DNA of 64,000 bases from Paraphoma chrysanthemicola (GCA_020744225.1 JAGMWG010000001.1:620001-684000), one strand, 5' to 3'. Positions 42,903-53,796 are shown, counted from the stretch's first letter. The notes: a model not told the origin generated them from the letters alone. Program-made: numbers and translations.

Positions 42903-45050
42903 CTATTCCCACATCCCCATACCACTTAAGAGAAGAGATGCATCAATGGACTGGAACACTTCCTCTCTGCCTGACATTCGTAAGGAGTTGCTATCCTCAT
43001 TCAAGCCAGCTATGACACACTCTTTCTGGAATGGTGCAGCTTCGATCTGTTCTTGATTTGATTCGGACCCACCACTTTGCTGAAGTTTTCGCTCCTTCAT
43101 CATGACCTCCAGGGATCTTTCGGTACTATTTGCGTGCTGCCTATCCTCCACTTCCAGCTCATCGGGACCAACGATACAGCACGACTTTTCTCCGAATTCT
43201 TGGACTAGACCTGCGGCAGTGGGTCGGTCCTCTGGTTTAGATTGAATCATATTCAGAATCATCTCAAGTGTACTGCGACTGGGAATTGAGGTCTTCTCGT
43301 AGTTAGGGATTCGCGCCTTCAAGAGCTCTTGGAATGAGGCAAGGTTTCCCTGGTAGGACGGTTTAGAACCGTTGTTGGAGATGAGAAGACTCTTCAGCTC
43401 TTCTTGCAATTTGCATGATGCCTGATCAGTGTCCCGACTCTCCTGAAGTCCTGGTGATATCCTGGAGTTGACATCTAGAGATCTTTCGACCTTATAACTA
43501 TCCAAAGCAGCAAACATTTCAAGGAAAACACACCCAAGCGAGAAAATATCCGCAGAGAGTCCGCGAATAAGTCCCTGATCAACCTCGGGTGAAGCATACT
43601 TCCGCGTGCATGATGTCTTACCATCTGTATTGGCAGCATCGATAGTTTCGTACGAACGGGAGATGTCAAAATCAGAGATATAGACCTTAGAGCTGTACTC
43701 TGGACGCCCTCCCCTATACTGCCACCTTGATTGCACAAGAATATTGCTTGGTTTGATATCCATGTGCTTAGTGATACTACCGTGGATGTACCGCATTGCA
43801 CTACTCAGACAGGAGAAAAAGCCTCTAAGAGAGAATGCCATAGCCCTTACTTGAGTCGTGTCGAATAGGTGGTCGTCGGGTGGATGTTCGTCGGATATGA
43901 TCTTCTCGGGTGAAGTCTTGCCCAGACATCCGAGGAACATTTCCAGGTTACCGTTGGCAACAGGATACATCAGGATGCAGAACTCCCTCATACAGACGTA
44001 TGTGCCAATTAGGCGTATGATATGAGAGTGTTTGAGCCGAGCCATGTGCTCGACCTCCCTGATGGCCGTTTCCCTTCTGAAGGGTGTTTTCGTGTAGATA
44101 GTCTTGCGCGCCATGGAAATGCGGCGGCATTTGACCTTGTGAACAAAACCTAGACTTCCAGAGCCCAAAAGCTTCTCGACCGTAAGCAGCTTATTTATCT
44201 TCCCGATATCGCCTTTCTTGAACTCGACATGCTGTCCTTCTCCTGACCAATTTTGTTCACTCTGTGGATCAACAGGCCAGAGCCCTCTTTCTCGGAGCAT
44301 TTCGAGGTACACGGATTTACTATTCAACGACATATATTTAGAAAGATCAATTCGAAAGAGGTATGAGCCAACTCACGCCGATACGGTCTCCAGCACAGCG
44401 TTTCGGTATCCTTCCAGACGTGAAGTTGTTGAATGAAACGCTTCATTCGTCACAATTTCAGAAGTCGCTTCATTCGTCACAATTTCAGAAGTCGCAGTGT
44501 GGTAGATACTCGGAGCACCTTTCTCAGGGCCTATGAAGTACGACAGAATGTACATGATCGGAGATGGAGTAACGAGAGGTCTTAATGAAGAGGCCAATGG
44601 GTTCCATGGTTCGTCCGCGGTATTCATCATCCGGAGAAAAGTGATCATATCGTTGTTCATCTGCTCCGACGAGGATGGAACGAGTTCCTGACTGATAGAT
44701 GCATCCAAATTCCTACTGGTATGTTCCTGGAATGCATCGATACCTGTCTCCCATTGAATGACATGGCGGTTGTCTGACCCAGCTGAACGGGGCAATCCGC
44801 CTAGACTAGAAGTGGCGTTACATCCTTGCTGACTAGCTATTGCTACAGCGACGCTTTGAGATAAATAATCGGATTGAAGAGAGTTGTTGTCGTCGTTGCT
44901 GTTGTCGTGAATGTTGTCATCGTTGTCGTCCCTCTTAACAAGCCAATTTCGATACTGGAACACGGGCAGTAGGTCCTTAACTGGATCCATGGCTAAATTA
45001 GATGTTCGGAACACTGCATTATTGGAGATTTGTTGTTGTGGATATGTCAT
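42903..45050 (-). CDS. Serine/threonine protein kinase with N-terminal extension and DFD motif
   Basis: Two exons: 45050-44377 and 44319-42903, total 2091 nt, 696 residues. The first about 225 residues are acidic, Asn/Asp-rich and unlike any domain I know. The kinase domain (about residues 270-600) has LGSGSLGFVHKV as the glycine loop, MARK as the beta-3 Lys, REVEHMARL with the alpha-C Glu, KHMDIKPSNIL as the catalytic loop (HMD for HRD, Asp kept), ISDFDISRS (DFD for DFG, metal Asp kept), and KYASPEVD as the activation-segment end. Ser and Thr specificity is suggested by DIKPSN. All catalytic acids are present, so it may be active. A 56-bp tandem duplication in exon 1 (44439-44494) encodes two copies of ATSEIVTNE. 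Such fungal-specific kinases often lie near NACHT/HET genes, but none is seen here. Confidence 0.8.
44439..44494 (-). repeat. 27-bp tandem duplication in kinase exon 1
   Basis: Two exact 27-bp copies (44439-44465 and 44466-44492, with two further matching bases). In frame they encode two copies of a nine-residue unit (ATSEIVTNE), so the duplication adds nine residues without changing the frame. It may be polymorphic between strains. Confidence 0.9.
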
Positions 45051-45493
45051 TGTCGGAAGTACATAAAAAATCAAGGAAGGTTGAGAAATCTCAAGCCAAT
45101 GCCACCTAAGCGGTTGTGGCACAGCATTTGCCCCACCTTCACCGGTCAACTCGATTGAGACAAAATCATTGTGACACAGCCACTCGATGGGTGGACACCT
45201 ACAATAGGCGGTGTAAAAATGTTGAGATCCTGAAAAAGAACAGAAAGATCATGTTCGTTAACGTGGTCAAGAATGGAGCATCTCATGAAACGCCAGACCA
45301 GCGCCTGCCCAGACCTAGCGATTCACAGTACGGTGCAACAAAATCCTATGATCGACTATCCCTATAGATTCTCCATTTCCACTTTGGAGGTGTAGGCCCA
45401 ACCAGTTATAGATTACTTACCTGGAGGTACATCTCGGAGGTCTCGTGTATAGTTGCTCCAAAATGAACCATCTTAGTGTGCACAATCTAAATC

Positions 45494-45733
45494 ATGTCTG
45501 TAACATCCTTCAAAACCATAGATCAGGACGTAGAAATATCGGCCTTACCGATACACGGCGATGAGGAAGAAGTTGATTTGAGCAAACCGTACAACATCAA
45601 CACTAAAACACCGCAAGAGAGTTCAGACTATCGCACAGCTCGGGATTCTGAGCAGAACATTCGCGATAGAAGAGGAGAAGTTCGCTCTGACACAGCCTGT
45701 GGCAATGTTTCTGGTGCCTACGGGAGATTGTAG
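45494..45733 (+). CDS. Small acidic hypothetical protein (doubtful)
   Basis: A 79-codon frame with ATG, highly charged (DQDVEISAL, HGDEEEVDLSKP, RDRRGEVRSD). It has no signal peptide or motif. It lies upstream of and divergent from the kinase gene. The composition is compatible with coding sequence, but nothing else supports it; it could equally be part of an undetected spliced gene or noncoding. Confidence 0.2.
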   Translation: MSVTSFKTIDQDVEISALPIHGDEEEVDLSKPYNINTKTPQESSDYRTARDSEQNIRDRRGEVRSDTACGNVSGAYGRL

Positions 45734-47219
45734 GCATAGCGACATGCTTGAGACACCGGAGAAGAGAACACCTTGAGCCATGAACCCATCATCTTTTTGT
45801 GTCCTCTGCAAGCCGCAGTCGCGGCTCGAGTCTTGCATACAGGGGGCGGTGAACCTCTTTTTCGATTATTCTAGAGTTGTTAGAGCGGTTAGTTACCAGG
45901 AGTGATTGGACATATGTCAGCCGCCCCTGCATGAACAAGGCAGGTTTGCGCACATCAACCGCCCCGATTCTTGCTCAGGAATCAGTCTGCAGGTTTCAGA
46001 TTGCCGTGAACAGGTAATTTAGGGATCTTTATAGTCGCAGAGCGAGTTTGCTCAGCCCTATTTAAGCAGCGCACCGGCCGACTAGTAGTCAGGTGGGTGA
46101 CCACTAGCGAATCCCCGCTGTTGTATGTTTTTTTTGCCTTTCGTTGTTAGTTTTTTAGTCTTTTCATTTGTTTCCTCAGCACATTTTCTGTCTTCAATGT
46201 TTTTGAATACAAAGGTTCTCGCAGAGCTTTCAACAGTTTAGCAAGTCTCAAATTGGTATATGACATGAGAGCTTAAAATGCAACGTTGTGTATAGCCATC
46301 ACAAAGAAAAAGCGACGATCTAAGCGTGTAGTACATGGTTCCAACCATGTTATAAAATGATAATTTACGGGCTTCCTTTGCTATTTGAAAACACCATCGA
46401 TGGAATCGTCATGCTCGTCTAGTGTACCACACAAGTGCGCAGTCGATAGTTGTTTTCGAGCCTGAGAAGCGCAAACCACATTTGGTCGCCGAAGTGCACC
46501 CGACGCTTGATGCTCTGCTAGCTCGGCACCTTGCATTCCGACAGTTCGAGTGCATAACTAGCACCAGCACATTGTGACCTCGGAGCTCGGCAGATCGCCT
46601 TCCTGATATGAAAAACGTGCTGTGGTGATCGACCGCCACGACCCGCCTATGATTTGTTCCTGAGCGCAAGGCGCTATTGAGAACAACGATCCTAACGCGA
46701 ACCAAACCACTGCCAATCCTCTAGTTCCCTTATCACCGGCCTTTGTGTCCACTTCTCTGCCCGGTGTTTCGCTAATTGGAGCAGATCCACGAATCACAGT
46801 CTGCTCTTGCAAGCGCGCCGAACGTTTCCTAGAAATCCGTGATATCCGTGATTTCCGTGCAACCTGGGTTCCAGCGCCACCGACGGCGTGTCACTGCCTG
46901 ATGCGTGCCACACCCGCCGACCACGTTTTTGACATGGCCAAAAGGCAAACCTTATTCTGAGCACACCGCGGCGGTAACATTAGGCCTCATAACTTACAAC
47001 TTCGGAAGGATTCTTGTTTCGAAAGAGGAGGAATTACCGCTGTAGCCTATACGAACAGTGGGCAGTGTTTGTTCAACCAGTATTCAGCACGTCGTCGTGG
47101 TGATTTGAGGTTATGCCCTTAAATTCGGTGGAGATCTACAGTGCTAGAGATCGCGTTTGTCGACAGGTTCGCCAATGGCACAGATGGCAAGGGGCTAATC
47201 GGTAGTAGTCTAGTCAGCA

Positions 47220-47232
47220 GACCTCGGAGGTC
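47220..47232. promoter_or_regulatory. Palindromic CCTCGG element, candidate CTF1/FarA-type site
   Basis: GACCTCGGAGGTC is a perfect inverted repeat of GACCTC around one G, about 390 bp upstream of the cutinase ATG. CCTCGG is the core recognised by cutinase transcription factor 1 alpha and FarA/FarB, which switch on cutinases and fatty-acid use. A second CCTCGG occurs near 46579. Function is inferred. Confidence 0.45.
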
Positions 47233-47618
47233 CACTAGTGTGATCTACGACAACGATGGTAACCTCACAAGCCACGAGCGGCCAAGTTGGTGCATCGCTT
47301 AGAGCTAGCGCTCCACTTTCGAGAACTCCTGCGGAGAGGGTGTCGATCTTAAAGTCTTCTTTAGGAATGTTCCTCCTCGTAGTAGTGGTTAGATTTGGCA
47401 AGGCTCCTACGCGTTTCACTAGGAACTTGGTAGTCCAGGTAGTGTGGCACCTATCAAGCTACTGACTCTGAGGTTCCCCGGTCCAGCGTCTCTTCTACAA
47501 GTGCTAAACGTCTCCATAAGAAGATATAAAGGTCTTTCAAGGTTGGGCATAATCTCCCATTCATTCCATCTTCTCAAGCACACTATCTTCACTTCCTAAC
47601 CATTTCCCTTCATTCACC

Positions 47619-48362
47619 ATGCGTTCCAACACTCTATTGACCGTCCTCCCCCTCATTGCGCTATCCTCAGCCGTACCAATAGACGACCTCAAGCGCGCCG
47701 TCTCCTCCTCTTGCCCCTCTTACACCATCATCAACACACGTGGCACCGGCGAACGTCAAGGCCCATCCGCCGGCTTCCGCACCATGAACTCCAACATCCT
47801 CGGTGCGCTCTCTGGTGGAAAAATATACAACACCGTCTACCCGGCCGGCGCAAACCAGCAGTCCTCGCAGGGCACCCAGGATATCATCGACCACATCACT
47901 ACTACTCTGCGGTCAAACCCCAACGAGTGCTTCATCCTCGAGGGGTACAGTCAGGGCGCCGCGGCCACGGTCAATGCGCTGCCGAGGCTCACTGGCGCCG
48001 CATTCGATGCAGTCAAGGGCGTTTTCTTGATCGGCAATCCTGAGCATAAGTCCGGGCTCGCATGTAATGTAGACAACAATGGCGGAACAACGACAAAGAA
48101 TGTCAATGGGTTGTCCGCTGGATTTGGAGGCGGCATTCCAAGTAACTGGGTGAGCAAGAGTCTGGATGTGTGTATCTATGTAAGTCGAGGCTCCTTGTGT
48201 GAAGCTGGAGAAAAATGGGAATGGGCTAACATGTGATTGCAGGGTGATGGTGTGTGCGATACCACGCATGGGAGGGGTATCAATGCGCAGCATTTGCAGT
48301 ACCCGAATGATTCGAGTACGCAGAATTTGGGAACGAAATATGTGGAGGAGGCGCTGCAGTAG
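47619..48362 (+). CDS. Secreted cutinase (carbohydrate esterase family 5)
   Basis: Two exons: 47619-48179 and 48243-48362, total 681 nt, 226 residues. A signal peptide covers about residues 1-18, followed by a propeptide ending at KR (25-26), a likely Kex2 site. The cutinase fold is recognised from YTIINTRGTGERQGPSAGF, then GYSQGAA with nucleophile Ser111, VCDTTHG with Asp193 and NAQHLQYPND with His204 completing the triad. Five cysteines remain for the usual disulfides. It hydrolyses cutin polyester, or related acetyl esters, at the plant surface. The intron lies before GDGVCD as in other cutinases. A CCTCGG palindrome upstream hints at lipid-responsive control. The leader ends in CACC before the ATG. 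Whether it prefers cutin over acetylxylan cannot be settled from sequence. Confidence 0.94.
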
Positions 48363-49149
48363 ATAATGCATGAATTGTAGATGAGTGAGCGATCATCATA
48401 ATTTCTGTGCTTTGTCGCACGATAGTGCGAGATGTATATAGTGAAAATTTCAAGAATCATGTGCACATGTGTCGGATGTCTTTGTCCCGTACTGAGTTTG
48501 CTCGGTTCGCTATTACGAAGACGTTTGAAGAAGTCATCACACCAGAAGTAAAGCTGAGAGGACAGTCACAAAACTGTTTGTGAGGCTAATTCCACCATTT
48601 TCGTGTCATTGCATTCATTCACGTATGATGATCATCAGTGCCCTCGATAGGAATGTAGATTTTGTTCATTCGGCAAATGATTAGGTTCCTGCATCTTCCT
48701 CGTCAAACGTAGCCACGAGGCCATGGTCTAATGCTTGCAAGCGGTTTTGACTAGAGGTACAGTCCTTTTTTATTCAACAAGCCCTGTTAGAACTGCTGTG
48801 TAGAAAAACTTGATTCTACTGTCTTGCTTAATCATATCGTCCGTGAAATCCATTCACACATCTTTCAGATGTTTCCCGAATCGATTGCTTCCGCTGATAG
48901 CATGCTTGAGATATGCATATTGATATTGTTCCTGTCTGAACTGGGCCAACTGCCTCGCATAATTGGAAAATCTTATGAGGACAAAAAATCAAATAATTAG
49001 GCTATCCCTTCATCCAATTTTTTGCCGACTAATGTAGTAGCGAATCCCTTTTGTTGTAAACTTTTTGTGTTTTTGATCTCCCAGAGAAATACGATATCAG
49101 AGACACCAGGCAACGCCTTTTTCCGTTCCCTATCATTTCGATCTGAACA
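48363..49149. other. Convergent intergenic spacer
   Basis: About 0.8 kb between the ends of the cutinase and DUF4419 genes. Only reading frames antisense to or overlapping the two genes; nothing recognised. Confidence 0.4.
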
Positions 49150-50379
49150 TTACCACACTTCCTCTCGATCCGATTCATCTCCCTTAGCAGCTCCACCCTC
49201 TTTGATCTCATACATCAACCATCCACTCAAACTCCTCACGCTGTCCAGCCTGCACTCACTGTTCTCTCCCTTCTCACCACTGTCATTCACTGCAATGCCC
49301 AAGCTCCCAGCTACCATTTTGGTATTATGAACCGTGCCATTATCGTTCACTTTAACGGGCACACTCGCGAATCCTGCTGGGATATCACTTGTGTCAACGA
49401 CATGAAACACGACGTCGTCGAGTTCAAAGTACGAACTCGAGCGCCTGATACGCGCGAGCCTTGAAGACCGCGATGATCCTGCTTGGGGTGGGGGTTGTTG
49501 AGAAAGCGGTTCGCGTTTCTTATACATGCACTTCCCGTCGTTGCGCCAGAAACAAAACGCCGTAAGCCAGCCGGAAATATAACTCGGACCGGACCCGCCT
49601 GAGACGTGTGCAATGCGAGACCAGAAGTCCTTGACATCTTGTTCGACTTCGGCGTTGGCGTTGGTGTCGAAGCTCTGTATGAACTTACGCAGAACGGGAC
49701 GAAGGAGTGCGGCCCAGTCTGTTGGTTCGGAACCAAGTTCTTCAAGCTTGTCGAGGCGGTGCAGGATATCTTCGTAATCGGCACGTTCACCAAGGAGGGT
49801 GACAGATGGTATTCCGCACAGACACATACTAGTGTATGCGAAGTAAGCCTGTAAGCTACCCATCATCAATACGGCAGCAGTAGTGCGATCGTCGACCGTC
49901 GTGGTGCTGAATGTTGGCATGATCCAGTCTCTGAGATCAGGATCTTTGACATTTTCTTGGATGAGGCCAGTCATGCGGCGCGCAAAGACGCCAAAGTCGA
50001 CGGTCTCGATGGATCCGACGTCGGTGATGACGAGCTCCTTTTGGCCTTCGTGGTCGACGAAGTGGCTGCGGAGTGATTCGGCGTTGGCGTTGATGTAGAA
50101 GTTGAGTTGTGAGAGGATGGCGAACCAGACGTCGTCGGGCCGGATGGTCAAGTGGTGGTGGCCGGAGTAGGCGTACCAGCAGGCGTTGACGAAGCCATTG
50201 TTGTTAGGGGTGATGTGGGCGTCTGTGAAGGTGGAGGATGGAAAAGAGGATTGGATGATGCGTTTGCTTTCCCGGTTTTCTGTAGAGCATGCTTGAGCGA
50301 AGAGGTCTTGAGTCGAGGCGACCTTTCCTCTCCTCCAGGTGTTGGAAGGATGGTCAGCGACCTTGAATGTCACGGGCAT
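49150..50379 (-). CDS. DUF4419 family protein
   Basis: Single exon, 409 residues, start at the first ATG. Matches the DUF4419 (PF14388) pattern: GFVNACWYAYSGHHHLTIRPDDVWFAILSQLNFYINANAE near residues 62-100, SHFVDHEGQKELVI, then DWIMPTFSTTTVDDRTTAAVLMMGSLQAYFAY and later SGWLTAFCFWR. The family is widespread in fungi and some protists and has no established function. There is no signal peptide or membrane helix, so a cytosolic protein is likely. A variable Ser/Arg/Gln-rich insert sits at about residues 300-325 (QQPPPQAGSSRSSRL). The C-terminal part has conserved VSVPVKVNDNG-like strands and a GDESDREEVW acidic end. The length is typical, and no introns or breaks are seen. It is convergent with the cutinase gene. 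Confidence 0.8.
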   Translation of the reverse strand: MPVTFKVADHPSNTWRRGKVASTQDLFAQACSTENRESKRIIQSSFPSSTFTDAHITPNNNGFVNACWYAYSGHHHLTIRPDDVWFAILSQLNFYINANAESLRSHFVDHEGQKELVITDVGSIETVDFGVFARRMTGLIQENVKDPDLRDWIMPTFSTTTVDDRTTAAVLMMGSLQAYFAYTSMCLCGIPSVTLLGERADYEDILHRLDKLEELGSEPTDWAALLRPVLRKFIQSFDTNANAEVEQDVKDFWSRIAHVSGGSGPSYISGWLTAFCFWRNDGKCMYKKREPLSQQPPPQAGSSRSSRLARIRRSSSYFELDDVVFHVVDTSDIPAGFASVPVKVNDNGTVHNTKMVAGSLGIAVNDSGEKGENSECRLDSVRSLSGWLMYEIKEGGAAKGDESDREEVW

Positions 50380-50877
50380 ATTGACAGCTGCGTGGTGAAG
50401 AGTGAAGAATGATGATGAAACTGGAATCCAACTGACAGGCGATCAGGCATGAAATAAATAGCCATTAGGCGGACAACGGCAGGATCTGAGTTCAGGCGGC
50501 CTCTTGCGCAGGCTCGCAAGAACAGAAAGGTTGCTGCCTTGACCGGTCGTGCCTTCCAATGGTTCGAAGTGGCGCAGCCAATCATATGCGGGATAGCTGC
50601 AAGGTAAATCCAATCCAAGAACTCAATCACGCTCAGCGCGCATCATGCCTCCACAAGACAGCCTCGTATTAGTGATGTTAGCTTCCTGTGACTCACGATC
50701 CGATCCGATTGGATTTAATCAAGGACGGCAGACGCCGATTCAAACTTGGAAAGCATCGCAACGTTCTCCGCGCAACTGCGCAGAGTCCTGTGTAGTTTCA
50801 GTCATAGTACAAGCTTGGGGCAGCCCGAATATATCTACAGAGGGTCTAGTATCAGTACACGTGCTCAGCACACACTC
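50380..50877. other. Intergenic spacer
   Basis: About 0.5 kb between the DUF4419 start and the mS23 stop, on the same strand. No gene recognised; the forward frame at 50645-51214 is antisense to the mS23 gene. Confidence 0.4.
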
Positions 50878-51706
50878 TCACGCATGCGCTGGGACTCCAC
50901 CCGCAGCAACTTGCCCTTGCGGCGTGTTCGGTACACTGCCAGCGTCTGATAGCTCTTCAATCGCCCTCTCATACTCTCCAGAACTGAGATCGCCGCCCTC
51001 GCCTCCCTCGTCCTGTTGTCCGCTGAACATTTGCGCGCGCATGGCCGACTCATCTTCAATCTGCACCGTGGCCCATCGCTTCCAGCTCTCCCAGCTCTTG
51101 TCTTCTAGCTCCATTCCAATCTCTAGCGGGCCCTTGCCGAAGTATGCGCCCACGTGTAGTGCTTCCTCTTTTGCTATGCGTGACCGTATTTCTGAGAGAT
51201 GTCGATGTGCGTAAAACTCCCGTCTCGCTGTGTCGTAGGCAGAGGCTTTTGATTCGCCCTTGTGCTTCATGAGCCACAGTTGCCGTTGGACGACGCTACC
51301 TCGTGTCAGTATCGAGCATGTCCATAGTGCAAATATGGTCGTCGCACCTTTCGCCGTCTAGTTGCTTCCCTGGCTGGACTATTCTACTCCAATCGTGCTT
51401 CTTTGCATCATTCCCGCTGTCCTCAACCACCAAGCGTGGCCGTGCCAGTTCCCACGGGTGGTCGCCAAAGAAGTCTGACCGCAGCTTGTCCTCTTCGTAT
51501 GTGATTGGCAGTGGCTTGAACAGCTTGCTAGCTTTTCGTGCATGTCGTACTTGTGGCGTGCGCAGGACTGGACGCGCAAGTGTCTCGCCTGGTGGTATAT
51601 TGCCCACAACGTCGTACCATTGGGGCAGGTCTGGGTTGCGTTTGGCGTCATAGAGGGCCTTTGCCGTTTGGCGCACGCGGAGAGGGCGGAAGTCGTAGCG
51701 GCCCAT
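50878..51706 (-). CDS. RSM25: Mitochondrial small-subunit ribosomal protein mS23 (Rsm25)
   Basis: Two exons: 51706-51348 and 51295-50878, total 777 nt, 258 residues. It is the fungal mS23/Rsm25 protein of the mitochondrial 37S subunit. Signature stretches are GRYDFRPLRVRQTAKAL at the N-terminus, WYDVVGNIPPGETLARP, KASKLFKPLPITYEEDKLR, FFGDHPWELARPR, SVVQRQLWLM, TARREFYAHRHLSEI and FGKGPLEIGMELEDK. The C-terminal Gln/Glu/Gly-rich tail is variable. The ATG at 51706 gives the conserved start; a longer N-terminus would add only three residues. The intron acceptor (TAG at 51298-51296) was chosen over the nearby alternative because it restores SVVQRQ. It shares a 299-bp upstream region with the divergent PPR gene, which also acts in mitochondria. 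Confidence 0.93.
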
Positions 51707-52005
51707 GGTAATCACGTTTCGCGCGGTATGTTATTGCATCAGGAACGTGGGGTGGTTGCCGTGGAAGGTGCAATGGCTGCGGTGGTGCTGCTCGACTTTC
51801 TTTGGCAGAAACCGCGGAGGTGTCGTGCCAAGCCCCTTCCGGGCCCAAAGATTTGTCGCGATAGCTCCGCGCCGCCACTACATCTTCCAATACAACAAAC
51901 TCCACCGCAGACGCCCTTCAGTGGGACCTCAGTAGCCAATTGAGCATACCATAACCAATGGAACCTGCCCGAAGACGCTGCTACTGACACGATGCTCGAC
52001 CTCTC
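51707..52005. promoter_or_regulatory. Bidirectional promoter between mS23 and PPR genes
   Basis: 299 bp separate the two divergent ATGs. Both products act in mitochondrial gene expression, so shared regulation is likely. I did not identify specific sites. Confidence 0.5.
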
Positions 52006-53796
52006 ATGTCCCTCTTCCGCACCCTCCATCGGACCTCCGCAGTCTCCAATGCCACCAATGCGCGCCCATTCCTCACATTTCTATATCCACCGCTCCCAGG
52101 CCAGACGAAAAAGCGCACCTTCAGCAAGAGCGCGGTCAAGACCACTCCACGTACACCAACAACCCACCATGACACTGAGAGTGTCTTCATCGAGGCATTG
52201 GTGAGGGCAGGCACGTGTCGAGAGCACGCGAGGTCGCTTTCTATACTGCGTGGGGCAAGACCACATGTATCCAGCCATCAAAAGTCTCGAGGGAAGAGCA
52301 CGTGGCAGCGGCCCAACCAGAAGACGTTCAAGCCGGGCGCAGAGCACGAGCAGTCAGGCCCGTTGGGAGGCGTCAAGCAGTTTGCGAAGAAAGAGCTGGA
52401 GGCCCTCGTGGACTACTACGGCATTGAGATAGACAGACGCCCAGAGGAGAATATCGAAGACGATGGCTCACTGGTGTGGAATGTGGGAGACACACATGAG
52501 CCCTGGCCACTGCGCGATGCAGGAGATGCAAGACACATTCGAAGACTCGAAAAGCTCTTCAGCGACGACGAGGCATCGCACGATGACATTTTTGAGACTT
52601 ACAAACAGCTGCCCTCGCCCGGCGTTGTGTTTCTCGAGGCAGAGACCATACGAACTCTATTACACCACCTTTCGATCGTTGGACGCCCCTCTCCCCTCGC
52701 GATGCAGCGCTTCCTGTCCATACTTGACGATATGAAGAATGCGCACATACACATCACCCGCGCTGAATGGACTTCGGCCATCTACCTCACAGGCAGAGCC
52801 ATGGGCCAAGTCACAGAAGGCGACCTCCAGTCCGCAATGTACATCTGGCGCGACATGGAACGCAGAGCTGGTGTGAAGGGCGGGTTCGTCACCCTGAATG
52901 TGCTCTTTGATTTAGCTGTCAAGGCTGGAAAGTACCCTCTCGCAGACACCATCTTCAAAGAGCTACAGGAGCGCAAACTTTCCCTCCACCGCCATTTCCG
53001 CGTCTCGCTCCTATACTACTACGGCATCCTACAAGACGGCAATGCAGTGCGTCGGACCTATCAGGACCTTGTTAATGCTGGTGAAATCGTCGATACCGTA
53101 GTCCTGAACGCCGTCATTGCTGCGCTTATTCGAGCCGGCGAGCCCACCGCGGCAGAACATGTCTTCGAGCGTATGAAGCGCCTCCAAGCATGCAAATCTG
53201 TTCCAGCACCCGGCCACATGTTCTTCAATCGCACATGGCGCGACCGCCGACTTCTGGGTCTCCACCTCACACATGAAGGACGCCGTCTCAACGGAGCCAA
53301 TGACCAGGAGCAGCTTAAGCAGCTACAAGAATATGCGCCCATTGGTCCGGACGCCAGGACATACGGCCTGCTTATCCGCCATCAGGCAGGCACAGCTGGC
53401 AACGTCGACCGCGTCTATGAACTCTTGAAGGAAATGCGCTCCTCCTCCATTCCTCTTGAAGGAACCATCTTCATCGTCATTTTTCATGGATTTCACAGCT
53501 TCGGTGGCGTGCGCTATTCATCTTGGACACGCGACAAGCTCGAGAGTATTTGGACACAATTCCTAGCGGCGTTACGGGAGAGCGTGGAGCGCACATGGAT
53601 TTCTGTCTTGGCGGTCATCTCTGCGCTCAAGGCATTTGCAAAGTGCACGGATCCCGAGCGCACGATTCGTGCGTGGGAGGAGATTCGGAGGCTGTGGGAG
53701 CCGAGTGAGGACGAGTTGGAGAGGGTCATGAACTTCTTGAGGAAGGTGGTGCCTACACAGGGTGAGAACTTTTTTGATACCACAAGGCCAGTGTGA
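52006..53796 (+). CDS. Pentatricopeptide-repeat protein, probably mitochondrial
   Basis: Single exon, 596 residues. The N-terminus is basic and hydroxylated without acids (SLFRTLHRTSAVSNATNARP), a typical mitochondrial presequence. From about residue 255 the helical pairs are those of PPR motifs (FVTLNVLFDLAVKAGKYPLADTIFKEL; VVLNAVIAALIRAGEPTAAEHVFERM; RTYGLLIRHQAGTAGNVDRVYELLKEM). Each runs about 35 residues with the 'xYxxLIxxxxxxGxxxxAxxxxxxM' layout. Such fungal PPR proteins bind mitochondrial RNA and serve in transcript stability, translation or mitoribosome assembly. The exact yeast equivalent (for example Ccm1, Dmr1 or Aep3) cannot be decided. It is divergent from the mS23 gene and convergent with the acyl-CoA dehydrogenase gene, 71 bp from its end. 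Confidence 0.85.
   Translation: MSLFRTLHRTSAVSNATNARPFLTFLYPPLPGQTKKRTFSKSAVKTTPRTPTTHHDTESVFIEALVRAGTCREHARSLSILRGARPHVSSHQKSRGKSTWQRPNQKTFKPGAEHEQSGPLGGVKQFAKKELEALVDYYGIEIDRRPEENIEDDGSLVWNVGDTHEPWPLRDAGDARHIRRLEKLFSDDEASHDDIFETYKQLPSPGVVFLEAETIRTLLHHLSIVGRPSPLAMQRFLSILDDMKNAHIHITRAEWTSAIYLTGRAMGQVTEGDLQSAMYIWRDMERRAGVKGGFVTLNVLFDLAVKAGKYPLADTIFKELQERKLSLHRHFRVSLLYYYGILQDGNAVRRTYQDLVNAGEIVDTVVLNAVIAALIRAGEPTAAEHVFERMKRLQACKSVPAPGHMFFNRTWRDRRLLGLHLTHEGRRLNGANDQEQLKQLQEYAPIGPDARTYGLLIRHQAGTAGNVDRVYELLKEMRSSSIPLEGTIFIVIFHGFHSFGGVRYSSWTRDKLESIWTQFLAALRESVERTWISVLAVISALKAFAKCTDPERTIRAWEEIRRLWEPSEDELERVMNFLRKVVPTQGENFFDTTRPV

Larger units (their letters stand above)
45051..47618. other. Long stretch with one doubtful small frame and the cutinase promoter
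   Basis: About 2.6 kb. A doubtful small frame lies at 45494-45733 (listed separately). Frames near 46409-47000 overlap on opposite strands and look random. The cutinase promoter region occupies the last few hundred bases, with a palindromic CCTCGG element and a TATA-like GATATAAA near 47523. Confidence 0.4.

Noticed and set aside
45051..45149. N-terminal extension of the kinase
   Set aside because: Open only from a TTG; the first ATG is at 45050 and no splice site upstream adds a domain.
46409..47000. Overlapping frames near the cutinase promoter
   Set aside because: Forward and reverse frames overlap fully and contain no motif. This is the upstream region of the cutinase gene.
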